Source: a virus. From it: a stretch of DNA of 40,075 nt. A program made the position numbers and the translations under genes. Shown here piece after piece: positions 1 to 9,121 of the stretch; within the stretch, counting starts at the first letter, position 1; every line of letters begins with the position of its first letter. The DNA is taken from IMG/VR virus record IMGVR_UViG_3300029927_000019, positions 1-40,075 of that record; one strand, given 5' to 3'. The notes beneath the pieces are model-generated. The model was not told the origin of the DNA. It saw only the letters and a program-made list of their open reading frames with translations, and did not search any database.

Positions 1-99
1 GCTTTCCGGTAAGGGCCAAGATATGGCTGAGAAGGTCTACCTTCCTCTTGATACGGAAGGTACTGAGAAACCTAAAACCTACGCTGAAACTTTTAAGAA
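1..99. repeat. Terminal direct repeat (copy 1), circular-contig overlap
   Basis: The first 99 bases are identical to 39977-40075. The terminase large subunit gene runs through the junction in one frame, so the genome is circular or circularly permuted with a 39,976-bp unit. A length of 99 fits an assembler k-mer overlap better than a biological terminal repeat; that reading is inference. Confidence 0.95.
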
Positions 100-427
100 C
101 AACCGAGCGCAATACTATACCCTCTTAGCTGACAGGATGTATAACACCTACAAATGTGTGAAGCGTGGCAAGTACATTGACCCTGATGACATGATTAGCT
201 TTGATTCTGATGGCATTGAAGACATGGATAGCATTAGATCAGAGCTTTGTGCTATCCCTAGAAAGGATAATACGAATGATTTAATCCAGATATTAGCTAA
301 GTCAGATATGAAAAAGTTAGGGATTAGCAGTCCTAACATGGCTGATGCTATAATGATGACAATGCGACCACCTAAGCAAAAGCCTAAGTGGGGTAAACTC
401 GACTATCAGAAGGTGTCAGTAGCATGA
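2..427 (+). CDS. Terminase large subunit, C-terminal part (continues from the window end)
   Basis: Last ~141 codons of the terminase large subunit whose start is at 38847. Frame 2-427 is the same frame as 38847-40075 once the 99-bp overlap is removed, giving a protein of about 518 residues. This part is the end of the RNase-H-like nuclease domain and a basic tail (KPKWGKLDYQK). The internal ATG at 23 is not a real start. The stop overlaps the next start as ATGA at 424-427, typical of translational coupling in the packaging operon. Confidence 0.9.
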   Translation, partial: LSGKGQDMAEKVYLPLDTEGTEKPKTYAETFKNNRAQYYTLLADRMYNTYKCVKRGKYIDPDDMISFDSDGIEDMDSIRSELCAIPRKDNTNDLIQILAKSDMKKLGISSPNMADAIMMTMRPPKQKPKWGKLDYQKVSVA

Positions 428-603
428 GTATTAAGCAAGGTAACGAGATCAAAGAGCTTCGCGGTAGAATTGAAGCGCTGGAAGGCAAGATCAACGAGCT
501 AGGTTTAGAGCCTCGCAAGGTAGCAGGCTTTTCAGACGTAGAAGTTAAGCCAGCTCCTAAGAAAGCCAAGAAGACTAAAGCGAAGGTTGAAGGAAGCGAA
601 TAA
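424..603 (+). CDS. Small coiled, lysine-rich protein between terminase and portal
   Basis: 59-residue ORF. The first ~30 residues form a charged amphipathic helix (IKELRGRIEALEGKINEL) with heptad-like leucine/isoleucine spacing. The tail is lysine/alanine-rich (PAPKKAKKTKAK). It overlaps both neighbours by a few bases (ATGA with terminase at 424, TAATG with the portal at 603), which supports real translation. Function unknown; position suggests a packaging or head-assembly accessory protein, which is inference. Confidence 0.75.
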   Translation: MSIKQGNEIKELRGRIEALEGKINELGLEPRKVAGFSDVEVKPAPKKAKKTKAKVEGSE

Positions 604-2633
604 TGCCTAAAATGTCAGATAGTGAATTGTTAGCACTGGTCAATGAAGCCGAGCGCGATGCGGTTCGCTATTCTGCTGAGTTTATGAACGAGAACGAAAA
701 CCTGCTGAAACGTTATAATGGCGAGCCTTACGGTGATGAGGTGGAAGGGCAAAGTCAGGTTGTTACGTCTGACGTTCAAGACACCGTAGAGTCAGACATG
801 CCCAGCCTGGTTAGAATCTTCTTAGGCTCTAAGGACATAATGACCTTTGATCCGGCTACCAATAGTGATGCTGACAAGTTAGAAGCAGAACAGAAAACTA
901 AGTACGTTAACTGGTTAATACGCAATCAGGCCACATCATTTAAAGTTATACATGATTGGATAAAAGACGCTGAAATACAGAAGTTAGGCGTTGTTAAGTT
1001 TGGCTATGAAGAGGTCGAGCGCACAGAGATCGACGAATGGGACGGTATTAACGAGGAAGAGCTGGAGATAATCGATATACAGCTCAAAGTGCAGTCCGAG
1101 AAAGGCGTCAAGGTTGAATACATTGAACAAGCTGATAACGATGATGACACCAAGTATATAAAGGTTCGGCAAACATTCATTGATAAGCGCTTCTTTGTTC
1201 GCGGTGTACCTACTGAAGACTTTATTATTTCACGAAATGCAGCTGATGAAGATGACGCAGAGATAATCGGCGATACTTCATTGGTGACTCGTGGTGAGTT
1301 GGTGGCTGCTGGTTATGATGAAGCCATAGTTAAACAGCTACCTTCAGTTAATGACCAAGACGAAGTAAGCACCATGAAGGCCATCCGCTTTCGTGATCAA
1401 GGTGGCGACAAAGACAGTGAAGATATAAGTCATTGGGCAAGTCAATTAATACAAGTGTTCTATCTCTATGTGAAAGTTGACTATGATAATGATGGCATTG
1501 CAGAGCGCCGATATATCGTTAAAGCTGGGAATGTAATACTTGAAAACGAACAGCATGGAATGGTTCCTTATGCTATTAACAGCGCTATTCTTATGCCCCA
1601 CAGTGCTATTGGTCGTGGTCGTGCTGAGTTAGTCACTACACACCAACGGGTATCTACCGTACTCACTCGCAACATACTGAACAATATTTATAACGTGGCA
1701 AATGGTCGCGTAGTTGTTAACGACGAACAAACGAACATTGACGACTTATTAACCGTTAGGCCTAATGGAATTGTTAGGACTGAAGGCGACCCAACAAGTG
1801 CAGTGTTCCAGCTCCAGACGCCGTATATTGGCGATCAAGCGCTACAAGTTATTCAATACTGGGATAGTCTCAAATCTCAATCAACTGGCAATCAGCTAGC
1901 TAATCAGGGCTTAGACGCTGACAGATTCGGTGAAGAGTCAGTTGCTAGATTCGAAGGCATGAGCAAAAGCGGGGCGGCTAAGACTGAGTTGGTAGCGCGC
2001 GTCATGTCTGAGACAGGATTTAGGAAGCTGTTTGACGGTATGGCTTGGTATGTAAGCCGGTATCAGGTCGAAGATTTAGAGATAATGATTCTCGGCAAGC
2101 CTATGACTATCCAGCCTTTAAAGTGGGTATCTCACAACTCCATCACTAGTAACGTGGGTTTAGCTGCTGGCGATGACGAAGCAATGCTGCAAAACATGGG
2201 GCAATTGTTCCAGATACTTCAGCAATTGAAGGCTACAGGATCGACAGTTACCGACGATAAGAAGATTTACAATGTCATGGTCAAGATACTAGGCAGCATG
2301 GGTATTAGTCGAATTGGTGACTTTGCCAATGATCCAGAGATACCACAAGAAGTATTAATGGCTGAGAATGCGCAAATGAAGGGTATGCTGCAACAGCTAC
2401 AAGGCCAAGAAGATCCATTGGCTAAGGCCGCAATGATAGAGCAGCAAGGCAAGATTGCAGTAGCTCAAGGAACATTACAGCTGAAGGCCGCTGAACTAGA
2501 AGAGAAGCGGCGACAGGCTAACGTTAAAGAATTGGCAGATGCTAACCAAACAATCGCAGATTTAGAGTTCAAGTACTCTGAATTAGAATTGAAATTTAAC
2601 ACTGACATACCAGGCCAAGGCCAAGGGGCATAA
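603..2633 (+). CDS. Portal protein (P22-like)
   Basis: 676 residues, the usual size for a P22-type portal, directly after terminase. The N-terminal half has the pattern common in podovirus portals (GEPYGDEVEGQSQVV, then DVQDTVESDMPSLVRIFLGS). A central region with an NQLANQGLDADRF stretch follows. The C-terminus is a long glutamine/glutamate-rich helix (residues ~590-660), as expected of a portal barrel. A ring of these subunits forms the DNA channel at the unique capsid vertex and docks terminase. Start overlaps the preceding stop (TAATG). Family assignment is from sequence pattern and gene order. Confidence 0.9.
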   Translation: MPKMSDSELLALVNEAERDAVRYSAEFMNENENLLKRYNGEPYGDEVEGQSQVVTSDVQDTVESDMPSLVRIFLGSKDIMTFDPATNSDADKLEAEQKTKYVNWLIRNQATSFKVIHDWIKDAEIQKLGVVKFGYEEVERTEIDEWDGINEEELEIIDIQLKVQSEKGVKVEYIEQADNDDDTKYIKVRQTFIDKRFFVRGVPTEDFIISRNAADEDDAEIIGDTSLVTRGELVAAGYDEAIVKQLPSVNDQDEVSTMKAIRFRDQGGDKDSEDISHWASQLIQVFYLYVKVDYDNDGIAERRYIVKAGNVILENEQHGMVPYAINSAILMPHSAIGRGRAELVTTHQRVSTVLTRNILNNIYNVANGRVVVNDEQTNIDDLLTVRPNGIVRTEGDPTSAVFQLQTPYIGDQALQVIQYWDSLKSQSTGNQLANQGLDADRFGEESVARFEGMSKSGAAKTELVARVMSETGFRKLFDGMAWYVSRYQVEDLEIMILGKPMTIQPLKWVSHNSITSNVGLAAGDDEAMLQNMGQLFQILQQLKATGSTVTDDKKIYNVMVKILGSMGISRIGDFANDPEIPQEVLMAENAQMKGMLQQLQGQEDPLAKAAMIEQQGKIAVAQGTLQLKAAELEEKRRQANVKELADANQTIADLEFKYSELELKFNTDIPGQGQGA

Positions 2634-2915
2634 ATGAGTGAATTGAAGGATAGACAGGAATTAGTACGGGGCGATCAAGCAAGCGCTGTACTGAACAACC
2701 CGATCTATCAGGAAGCTTTTGTGATGATTCGTGCGCGGTTAATGGAGGAATTCCAGAAGACCAAGTTTAAAGAGAATGACGAGCGTAACGAAATATGGCG
2801 CAAGATGCAGACTGTTGAATGGGTGGATAAACACTTTAAACAGGTCATGCAATCCGGCAACGTCGCAAAAGCAACCCTTGTCGAACGTGGCAAGAAATTC
2901 ATTCCAGGTATATAA
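2634..2915 (+). CDS. Conserved small head-operon protein, unknown function
   Basis: 93 residues, starting immediately after the portal stop and 2 bp before the scaffold gene. Mostly helical and charged (ARLMEEFQKTKFKENDERNEIWRKMQTVEWVDKHFKQVM). No signal peptide or membrane segment. Small helical proteins are common between portal and scaffold in podovirus head operons. I do not recognise a family. Confidence 0.75.
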   Translation: MSELKDRQELVRGDQASAVLNNPIYQEAFVMIRARLMEEFQKTKFKENDERNEIWRKMQTVEWVDKHFKQVMQSGNVAKATLVERGKKFIPGI

Positions 2916-2917
2916 TT

Positions 2918-3814
2918 ATGTCACAAGATATTTTAGATAAGATCAAAGCTTTAAATACTACAACGGATCTCCCAGAGACAACCGACGAAGTGATTGAGGC
3001 AGTAGACGTGTCAGATGATGACACTTTATCCGATGAAGTTGATGTTGACGAAGTCGAAGAGTTAGAAACAGAAGAGGAAGTTGAAGCGGTTGCAACGGAT
3101 GATGTAGAGGAATCCTACTTTGATATTAACGGAGTAGAGACAAGCCTTTCACAGATTCTAGAGTGGCAGCAAGGCAACCTTAGACAATCTGACTACACGA
3201 AAAAGACCACCAATGTAGCTGAGAAGGACAAGGCGCTAGATGCCAAGTCATTACAGCTAGACGCAGCACTTACCTCACTGAATGAGAAGGTTGCTACGTT
3301 AGATGGTCTTATTTCAGAAGAGGAAGCGAGTATTGATTGGGATGAATTAGCAGATGAAGACGCCAGCGAGTATCTGAAACAACGGCGGAAACTTGACGCT
3401 AAGAAGGCTAAGTTGGTAACGGCCAAGGCCCAGCAAAAAGAACAGTTTAATGCGAAGTTAGCAGAGGAAAGTAACATACTCATTGGTAAGATACCGGCCT
3501 GGTCAGATCCACAGGTTAGAGATAGTGAGTTTAAGGCAGCCCTCGAATACGCATCAAGCATAGGTATGGATTTAACAGGTGTTTCAGATCACCGTGTTTA
3601 TTTATCCCTGGTTCAAGCTTCCAAATTCAACGCAATCGACAGCAAAAAGGCATTAACTGCCAAGAAGGTGCGTAAAGCTCCGAAGGCTGTTAAAGCTGTA
3701 AAAGGCAGAGCAAAGGCTAAACCTACTGAGATGCAGGACGCTAAGGCGCGTTTACGCAAGTCAGGGTCTAAGTCAGACGCACTAGCCGCAATTAAACAAC
3801 TTTCCTCAAGATAA
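2918..3814 (+). CDS. Capsid scaffolding protein
   Basis: 298 residues between portal and major capsid protein, the standard scaffold position. The N-terminus is very acidic (residues ~15-65 rich in D/E). The stretch FDINGVETSLSQILEWQQGN followed by RQSDYTKKT is typical of marine podovirus scaffold-like proteins. The middle is coiled-coil and rich in E/K/A, and the C-terminus is strongly basic (KKVRKAPKAVKAVKGRAKAK), as in scaffolds that bind the inner capsid surface through a positive helix. Function by composition and synteny. Confidence 0.8.
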   Translation: MSQDILDKIKALNTTTDLPETTDEVIEAVDVSDDDTLSDEVDVDEVEELETEEEVEAVATDDVEESYFDINGVETSLSQILEWQQGNLRQSDYTKKTTNVAEKDKALDAKSLQLDAALTSLNEKVATLDGLISEEEASIDWDELADEDASEYLKQRRKLDAKKAKLVTAKAQQKEQFNAKLAEESNILIGKIPAWSDPQVRDSEFKAALEYASSIGMDLTGVSDHRVYLSLVQASKFNAIDSKKALTAKKVRKAPKAVKAVKGRAKAKPTEMQDAKARLRKSGSKSDALAAIKQLSSR

Positions 3815-3825
3815 GGTGACATAAA

Positions 3826-4773
3826 ATGACTCAACCAGCAGATACGTTTGACAGTTATGATGCAGTTGGTAACCGTGAAGACCTAGCCGACATTATAACA
3901 ATGATTTCTCCATCCACTACTCCATTGCTTTCTGGTATTGCAAAAGTGCCGGCAACAGCAACTAACCACGAGTGGCAGACCGATGTACTAGCGACTCCTT
4001 CAGCTACTAACGCAGTAATTGAAGGCGATGATGCGACTACTACCGCCTCTACTCCTACCGTTCGACTAGGTAACCGCACACAGATCAGTGATAAGGTGCC
4101 TCGTGTTACAGGTACTCAACGCGTCGTTGATTCTGCGGGTCGCTCTGATGAAATGGCGCTCCAGATTATGAAGTCTGGTTTAGAGCTTAAGACTGATGTT
4201 GAGTCTACTCTATTCGCTAACAATGCTCAGGTAACAGGTAATAGCTCAACAGCTCGTGAAGCTGCTGGTATCCCTGCATGGCTAGCAACTAACACCGACT
4301 TTGGTGGTGGTTCTGGTGCTGATCCTACTGGTGACGGTACTGATGCGCGTACTGATGGTGATCAACGTGCTTTCACTGAGTCTCAATTGAAGTCTGTATT
4401 GGCTTCATGTTGGGATGAAGGCGGCGAGCCAGATACTATCTTTGTTGGATCATTCAACAAGCAGACTCTATCTGCGTTCTCAGGTGGCGCTACTCGTAAT
4501 ATCGAAAGCAGCGCGAAGAAAATCATCAATGCTGTTGATGTATATGTGAGTGACTTTGGTGACTTGGTTATCATGCCTAGCCGACACATGCGATCTCGTG
4601 ATTGCTTAGTGTTAGAGATGGACAAGTGGAAGTTCGCTGTATTGCGTGATTTCCAATCCAGTGAGCTGGCTAAAACTGGTGATACTGATCGTGAGCAAAT
4701 GCTTGTCGAGTACACGCTTCAGTCTTCTAACGAAGCAGCTAGTGGTGGTATCTTCGATTTAACCACTTCTTAA
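3826..4773 (+). CDS. Major capsid protein (SU10-like / DUF5309 family)
   Basis: 315 residues directly after the scaffold. The N-terminal pattern (NREDLADIITMISPSTTPLL, then AKVPATATNHEWQTD) and the later NRTQISDKVPRVTGTQ and EMALQIMKSGLELKTDVE segments match the DUF5309 / SU10-like HK97-fold capsid family as I know it. The gene is followed by a UUCG hairpin, so its transcript may end here in part, raising its level over downstream genes. Main shell protein of the head. Confidence 0.9.
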   Translation: MTQPADTFDSYDAVGNREDLADIITMISPSTTPLLSGIAKVPATATNHEWQTDVLATPSATNAVIEGDDATTTASTPTVRLGNRTQISDKVPRVTGTQRVVDSAGRSDEMALQIMKSGLELKTDVESTLFANNAQVTGNSSTAREAAGIPAWLATNTDFGGGSGADPTGDGTDARTDGDQRAFTESQLKSVLASCWDEGGEPDTIFVGSFNKQTLSAFSGGATRNIESSAKKIINAVDVYVSDFGDLVIMPSRHMRSRDCLVLEMDKWKFAVLRDFQSSELAKTGDTDREQMLVEYTLQSSNEAASGGIFDLTTS

Positions 4774-4780
4774 TCTGGCG

Positions 4781-4800
4781 GGGGCTTCGGCCCCTTCTTT
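4781..4800 (+). terminator. UUCG-loop hairpin after major capsid gene
   Basis: Stem GGGGC (4781-4785), loop TTCG, stem GCCCC (4790-4794), then TTCTTT. The very stable cUUCGg tetraloop and short T-rich tail fit a partial intrinsic terminator or an mRNA-stabilising 3' hairpin. Downstream late genes must still be expressed, so any termination is probably partial. Confidence 0.65.
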
Positions 4801-4812
4801 GGAGGATACGAA

Positions 4813-5172
4813 ATGAGTACTTTTAATCTAAACAACGTCTTTCTGACAGTTCAGATTGCCGATGTATCAAGCGCGGATCAGGTCTATATCCCTATTACCG
4901 ACGAAACAGCCGGTGAAGTGGTAGAGATTCGTACTGCTATCGATGGTGCAATAACTTCGGTTGATGCGATCATAACCCCTAAGATCGGCGGCACAGCTAT
5001 GACCAATGGAGCAATTACTATTGCTTTCTCTGGTTCGGCTGCTGGCACTACTGATGTTTCACGGCCTACTGGCTTACGCACTGTTGCGGCTGGTGATGCT
5101 ATCGAAATAGAAACTAACGGGGCCTCAACTGGCACTCGTAAACTTGCGGTAACTATCGTAATTAAGAGGTAA
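4813..5172 (+). CDS. Probable capsid decoration protein
   Basis: 119 residues, beta-rich and low in charge, with repeated threonine/alanine/glycine-rich strands (GGTAMTNGAITIAFSGSAAG). It has a strong ribosome site (GGAGG at 4801-4805) just past the hairpin after the capsid gene, so high expression is likely. Small beta proteins following the major capsid gene are often decoration or head-fibre proteins. No specific family recognised; role inferred from position and composition. Confidence 0.65.
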   Translation: MSTFNLNNVFLTVQIADVSSADQVYIPITDETAGEVVEIRTAIDGAITSVDAIITPKIGGTAMTNGAITIAFSGSAAGTTDVSRPTGLRTVAAGDAIEIETNGASTGTRKLAVTIVIKR

Positions 5173-5176
5173 ATGA

Positions 5177-5500
5177 ATGTCTAAGTTCTTGTTCGACGTT
5201 AATGGCGATATTGTAAGCACGCTACATTATGACGAAATGTCTGATACTACGACTATCAAGCAGATTCAGGATGTGGACCCTTACCTTGAAGCCAATAAAG
5301 CCGAGCGGGATTCTCAGACTTCACTCTCTAAAATGGGGGATGGCTTGCAAAAGATCGCATCTATTCCCCTAGTCTTAATCGATCAATGGCGCAAAGAGAT
5401 TGGCAGTGATCCATTGCACCTATCTAATCGCGGTTGGTTAATGCGCAGGCTTAATGATCCAGCTTATTCGAAGTTAAGAACCAGAACAGGAAATTTCTAA
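5177..5500 (+). CDS. Conserved podovirus structural-region protein
   Basis: 107 residues. It starts with a strand-rich N-terminus (KFLFDVNGDIVSTLHYDEMSD) followed by a helical region and a C-terminal WLMRRLNDPAYSKLRTRTGNF. This FDxNxD...TTTI...DVxPxLEANK...LNDPxYxxLRT layout recurs in proteins next to capsid genes of marine podoviruses. Function not known to me. The stop overlaps the next start (TAATG). Confidence 0.75.
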   Translation: MSKFLFDVNGDIVSTLHYDEMSDTTTIKQIQDVDPYLEANKAERDSQTSLSKMGDGLQKIASIPLVLIDQWRKEIGSDPLHLSNRGWLMRRLNDPAYSKLRTRTGNF

Positions 5501-5787
5501 TGAAGATGATGAAGATAACAGGCGAAGGGTCAGGTGCTACCACTGGCGGTTCTAGTGCAACTATAGCAATACCGGTTGATGCTTCAGGCGTTAAAGCTGA
5601 AAAGGTTCTAATCACTGTTGAAGGTGCTACTTATGTATTGCCTGGATTAAGTGGCGCAACTGCTACAACCTCAAGCATTATCGTTTCACATGACGAACCA
5701 CTAGCGCTTGATGTGTTGGGACTATCCCATATTGCACACTTACAACTAACGGCAGCGCAGCGAATCACAGTAACCCCTATTGATTGA
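5500..5787 (+). CDS. Small beta-sandwich-like structural protein
   Basis: 95 residues with alternating hydrophobic and small residues (EKVLITVEGATYVLPGLSGA) suggesting an all-beta fold, and a glycine/threonine-rich N-terminus. It shares composition with the decoration candidate at 4813 and lies in the head-completion operon, overlapping the upstream stop. Probably a minor virion surface protein; unknown otherwise. Confidence 0.6.
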   Translation: MKMMKITGEGSGATTGGSSATIAIPVDASGVKAEKVLITVEGATYVLPGLSGATATTSSIIVSHDEPLALDVLGLSHIAHLQLTAAQRITVTPID

Positions 5788-5797
5788 GTAATTAACA

Positions 5798-6421
5798 ATG
5801 GCTTTAGATACGTTTGCTAATTTAAAGACTCAGATTATAGACTTCTCACATCGCGGTGATATCTCTAATAGGATAGATGATTTCATTGTGCTAGCTGAAG
5901 AGGCTATGTATGCCAATCCTGATTTCCCTTTGCAGTTACGGCAGATGGAGACTAGAGCGGAAGCGACTACAGGCCCTACCAGGTTCTTAGCCCTTCCTGA
6001 TGGCTTTATAACTATGCGTAGGCTTAAGCTTAATATCGGCGGTGGTAGTTGTGACGTTCAATACATGGCTCCAGATCAAATGGCCATCCAAAGCGCGAGC
6101 GGTCAACCTAGATTCTTTACTGTTACCTCACAATTAGAGTTTGACCGAGTGCCTGATTCTACTTATACGGTAGACATGCAGTATTCAGCCATACCCACTC
6201 CATTGAGCGCGGCTAATCCTACTAATATAGTTCTAACCAACCATCCTTCTGCCTATTTATACGGTGCATTGACTGCATTATTTGGATGGGCGAACGATAC
6301 CGAGAACGAGGCCAATTATCAGCGGAAGTTCTTCGGGATTATCCAAGGCATTAATAAGCGATACAAGCAAGGTCGCTATGGTCCGGCTCCTAAGATGCGC
6401 ATAGAAGGTGCCACCCCTTGA
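5798..6421 (+). CDS. Head-to-tail adaptor protein
   Basis: 207 residues. Opening helices (FANLKTQIIDFSHRGDISNR, IDDFIVLAEEAMYANPDFPL) are followed by beta segments (LALPDGFITMRRLKLNIGG) and a final helical part with NYQRKFFGIIQGINKRYKQGR. This is the pattern of the podovirus adaptor that sits under the portal ring (P22 gp4-like role; SU10-type adaptor families). It lies between capsid and gp10-like genes, as expected. The last codons overlap the TTG start of the next gene. Confidence 0.75.
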   Translation: MALDTFANLKTQIIDFSHRGDISNRIDDFIVLAEEAMYANPDFPLQLRQMETRAEATTGPTRFLALPDGFITMRRLKLNIGGGSCDVQYMAPDQMAIQSASGQPRFFTVTSQLEFDRVPDSTYTVDMQYSAIPTPLSAANPTNIVLTNHPSAYLYGALTALFGWANDTENEANYQRKFFGIIQGINKRYKQGRYGPAPKMRIEGATP

Positions 6422-7812
6422 CGTTCCAAACCGTACCGGTAAATTTCGTAGGGCAATCATACGCTCATAGGTCTAGGTCGTTATCTAGCCAGGTGACAAT
6501 GAATATGATTCCTGAGTTTGTGCCTACTGGTAAGACTGAGGCGGCAATGACCAGCTGGCCAGGTTCTAAATCGTTCTCTACTGCTGGTGGTATTGATCGT
6601 GGAATGCATGTTTTCGCTAAAGAATTGTACAAGGTTACAAATAACACCCTATTCAAGATTGATTCGCTAGGCAATCAAACAAGCTTAGGCACCATCCAAG
6701 GTACTAACCCCTGCATATTCGCTGATAACGGCACTACTATGCGGATTGCCACAGGTAGCCAAGATTACTTAGTGACTGCTGACGTATTGACCGAGCTAAC
6801 AGACCCAGATTTGAAGCCTGGTAACTCTGTTACTTTCCTTAATAACCTGATGATCAATGACTCTGACGGTGGGCAATTCCAGGTTTCAGACTTCGGTGTT
6901 CCTGGTTCGATTGCTCCGAATAACTTTGCCACTGCTGAAAGCGCACCTGATGACACTATCCGAGTGTATGCATTCAATGAGCGCATATTTCCATTCGGTG
7001 ATGTAAGCACCGTTGAGACTTGGTGGAATTCTGGCACTGGTAACCCGCCTGTTGATAGAGTGCAGGGCGGAACTATGCAAATAGGTCTAGCTGCTGTTTA
7101 CTCTGTAGCCAATAGCACAGACTTTGTATACTTCCTAGGCACTGATAGAACAGTTTATAGGTTCTCAGGTACTCAACCCCAACCAGTAACGCCACCAGCA
7201 ATAGCGGCAGAGTTTCAAAGCTATGCAGTATCAGATGATGCGCGGGCGGGCGTTGCTAATATCGAGGGCATGTACTTCTATATTATTTCATTCCCTACTG
7301 AGGGTAAGACGTGGGCATTCAATGAAACTGGTAACGCATGGTTTCAACTATCTACCGGCGCAGATGAAAAGCAATATATAGGTACATCATACGCTGAAGC
7401 ATACGGCAAGAAGCTCATAGCTGACGGTGGTAACGTTTTAGAGCTAGACAACAATACCTTTACCGATAACGGCCAGGTGATGATAAAGGAGCGTGTAAGC
7501 CCCCCTATTGTTAGCCCTACTGGTGGCAGGATAGAAATGTCATCATTCACGGCTATCATGGAAACCGGCGTAGGTCTTGTTACTGGTCAAGGTGAAGTTC
7601 CACAGGCTATGTTCTCGATCTCATTAGATGGCGGCAAGTCGTTTGCTCCAATGGGTAGCGTAGAATTAGGCAGGCAAGGCGAGGCACGCGAGAAAGTTAC
7701 TATTTATTACATGGCTTCAGCTTATGAAATTATTATAAAGATGCGTGTTAGTGATCCTGTTTTCATATCTATACATGGTGCGTCGATTGAATTACGCGAG
7801 GCTGGTTTCTAA
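6418..7812 (+). CDS. Packaged-DNA stabilisation / tail hub protein, P22 gp10-like
   Basis: 464 residues with a TTG start overlapping the previous stop (TTGA at 6418-6421). The N-terminus (VPVNFVGQSYAHRSRSLSSQ ... NMIPEFVPTGKTEAAMTSWPG) and later repeated strand motifs (RIATGSQDYLVTAD, NDSDGGQFQVSDF, VYFLGTDRTVYRFSG) match the phage stabilisation protein family (P22 gp10). The fold is a beta-propeller-like hexamer that closes the portal after packaging and carries the tailspikes. Confidence 0.85.
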   Translation: MTFQTVPVNFVGQSYAHRSRSLSSQVTMNMIPEFVPTGKTEAAMTSWPGSKSFSTAGGIDRGMHVFAKELYKVTNNTLFKIDSLGNQTSLGTIQGTNPCIFADNGTTMRIATGSQDYLVTADVLTELTDPDLKPGNSVTFLNNLMINDSDGGQFQVSDFGVPGSIAPNNFATAESAPDDTIRVYAFNERIFPFGDVSTVETWWNSGTGNPPVDRVQGGTMQIGLAAVYSVANSTDFVYFLGTDRTVYRFSGTQPQPVTPPAIAAEFQSYAVSDDARAGVANIEGMYFYIISFPTEGKTWAFNETGNAWFQLSTGADEKQYIGTSYAEAYGKKLIADGGNVLELDNNTFTDNGQVMIKERVSPPIVSPTGGRIEMSSFTAIMETGVGLVTGQGEVPQAMFSISLDGGKSFAPMGSVELGRQGEAREKVTIYYMASAYEIIIKMRVSDPVFISIHGASIELREAGF

Positions 7813-8393
7813 TGGTAGTTAAAGTAGACCCGTTTCTATATCCGATACCGCCGGAATTCCTAAAAGATCCAGAGGTTAGGGCGTGGTTTGAATACGATAA
7901 CCGATGGAAGCATGATATTTGGCTTAGAACTGGCGGCGGTGACGATGCAGTTGCTGAGTCACAAATAGGCGAGCTATACGAGCCAGGTATACAGACGTCT
8001 AGTGTCGATGAATTAGCTGAAGATTTAGAAGTTGCCCAGGAAATGGCCGCTCAAATGATTGACTTGATAGAAAGGGTTGAGGAATTAGAGGCGGCAAGCG
8101 ATTCGTCACAGTTAACCACTGATGGATTTGAGACTATTAATATATCTGCTGGCGTCACTGCGTTTACAGCTACTGGTAAGCAGATAATCACATGTAACAA
8201 TACTGGAGCATTAGACTTGACGTTAAACCCTGCCCCTGATGATGCTGAAGAATTGCACATAAAAAGAAATGCTTCTGGCGCTGTTAATTTTATTGGTACT
8301 ATCGATGGAATCACAACTGAGAATATAGGCTCTACTGGTGATGGAATACACTTAATTTACACCATTGCTCAAGGCGAGTGGGGTGCATCATGA
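7812..8393 (+). CDS. Virion protein with coiled-coil stalk and beta C-terminus
   Basis: 193 residues. The N-terminus PFLYPIPPEFLKDPEVRAWF with a WKHDIWLRTGG segment, a coiled helix (residues ~60-95, DELAEDLEVAQEMAAQMIDL) and a C-terminal beta domain occur in small tail/neck proteins of marine podoviruses. Starts directly after the gp10-like stop (TAATG). Probably part of the tail hub or a short fibre; exact role unknown. Confidence 0.65.
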   Translation: MVVKVDPFLYPIPPEFLKDPEVRAWFEYDNRWKHDIWLRTGGGDDAVAESQIGELYEPGIQTSSVDELAEDLEVAQEMAAQMIDLIERVEELEAASDSSQLTTDGFETINISAGVTAFTATGKQIITCNNTGALDLTLNPAPDDAEELHIKRNASGAVNFIGTIDGITTENIGSTGDGIHLIYTIAQGEWGAS

Positions 8394-9121
8394 CAGCCAT
8401 TAGAACTACAGACTTCTTAATTGAAGTAGCAAAAGGCAATGTCCCTGGGAATAGTTTGTTCAGTTGCATAGCCAGGGGTGCGGCGTCAACAGCGTTGAGG
8501 GATGTATGGGGTGGATCTGGCGACCTAATATACCCAACCACTGGGGAAACATGGGAAATAGTCAGTGATAACGCTGCCGATACATCGGCGGGTACTGGCG
8601 CAAGAACTGTTCTAATCACGTCACTTGATGCAAGTTATGTGCAGCAGACGGAGACAGTAACACTTAACGGGACTACCGCCGTAACTCTTGTGAATACCCA
8701 TTTCAGACCTGTTGGGGCCCAGGTTATAGACTCGGGAAGTGCTACGTGGAATGTTGGAGAGCTGAGCATTCAAGCATCTGGCGGTGGAAATCAAAGAAGT
8801 GTAATTGGCGCAACTCAGGGGAGAGCTTTCGACGGGAGCTTTACCGTACCAGCAGGCAAAACTGTCCTATTTTTGCAGAATTTCATATTGATGCCTAAGA
8901 ATTTAAGCGGAACGGTTAGAGCTAGGTTCAGGGATAGCGCCAACTCCAACGCGGCCTGGTTCTCAACAGGTGACTTGCCTGTATACCAAAACATGCTGAC
9001 ATTCCCGATAATGGCAAAGTTTCCGATAGCAGAGAAAACAGACTTTAGGTCTATAAGCCTGCTAGATTCTGGAGTGGGTGAAGTGACGGTCATATCAGAG
9101 CTATTATTGGTGGATAATTAA
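8390..9121 (+). CDS. Beta-rich virion protein, unknown
   Basis: 243 residues from ATG at 8390, which overlaps the preceding stop as ATGA; a GTG at 8378 in the same frame is less likely. The N-terminus TTDFLIEVAKGNVPGNSLFS and a later NMLTFPIMAKFPIAEKTDFR segment sit in an otherwise strand-rich, low-charge protein. Position between gp10-like and ejection genes suggests a tail or fibre-attachment component. No family recognised with confidence. Confidence 0.65.
   Translation: MTAIRTTDFLIEVAKGNVPGNSLFSCIARGAASTALRDVWGGSGDLIYPTTGETWEIVSDNAADTSAGTGARTVLITSLDASYVQQTETVTLNGTTAVTLVNTHFRPVGAQVIDSGSATWNVGELSIQASGGGNQRSVIGATQGRAFDGSFTVPAGKTVLFLQNFILMPKNLSGTVRARFRDSANSNAAWFSTGDLPVYQNMLTFPIMAKFPIAEKTDFRSISLLDSGVGEVTVISELLLVDN

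Noticed and set aside
4781-4800. Absolute end of the head operon
   Set aside because: All genes to 14578 are in the same strand with overlaps and no new promoter nearby, so the hairpin is at most a partial terminator.
8378-8389. GTG start for the 8390 gene
   Set aside because: ATG 8390 gives the usual ATGA overlap with the upstream stop; the four extra codons have no ribosome site of their own.
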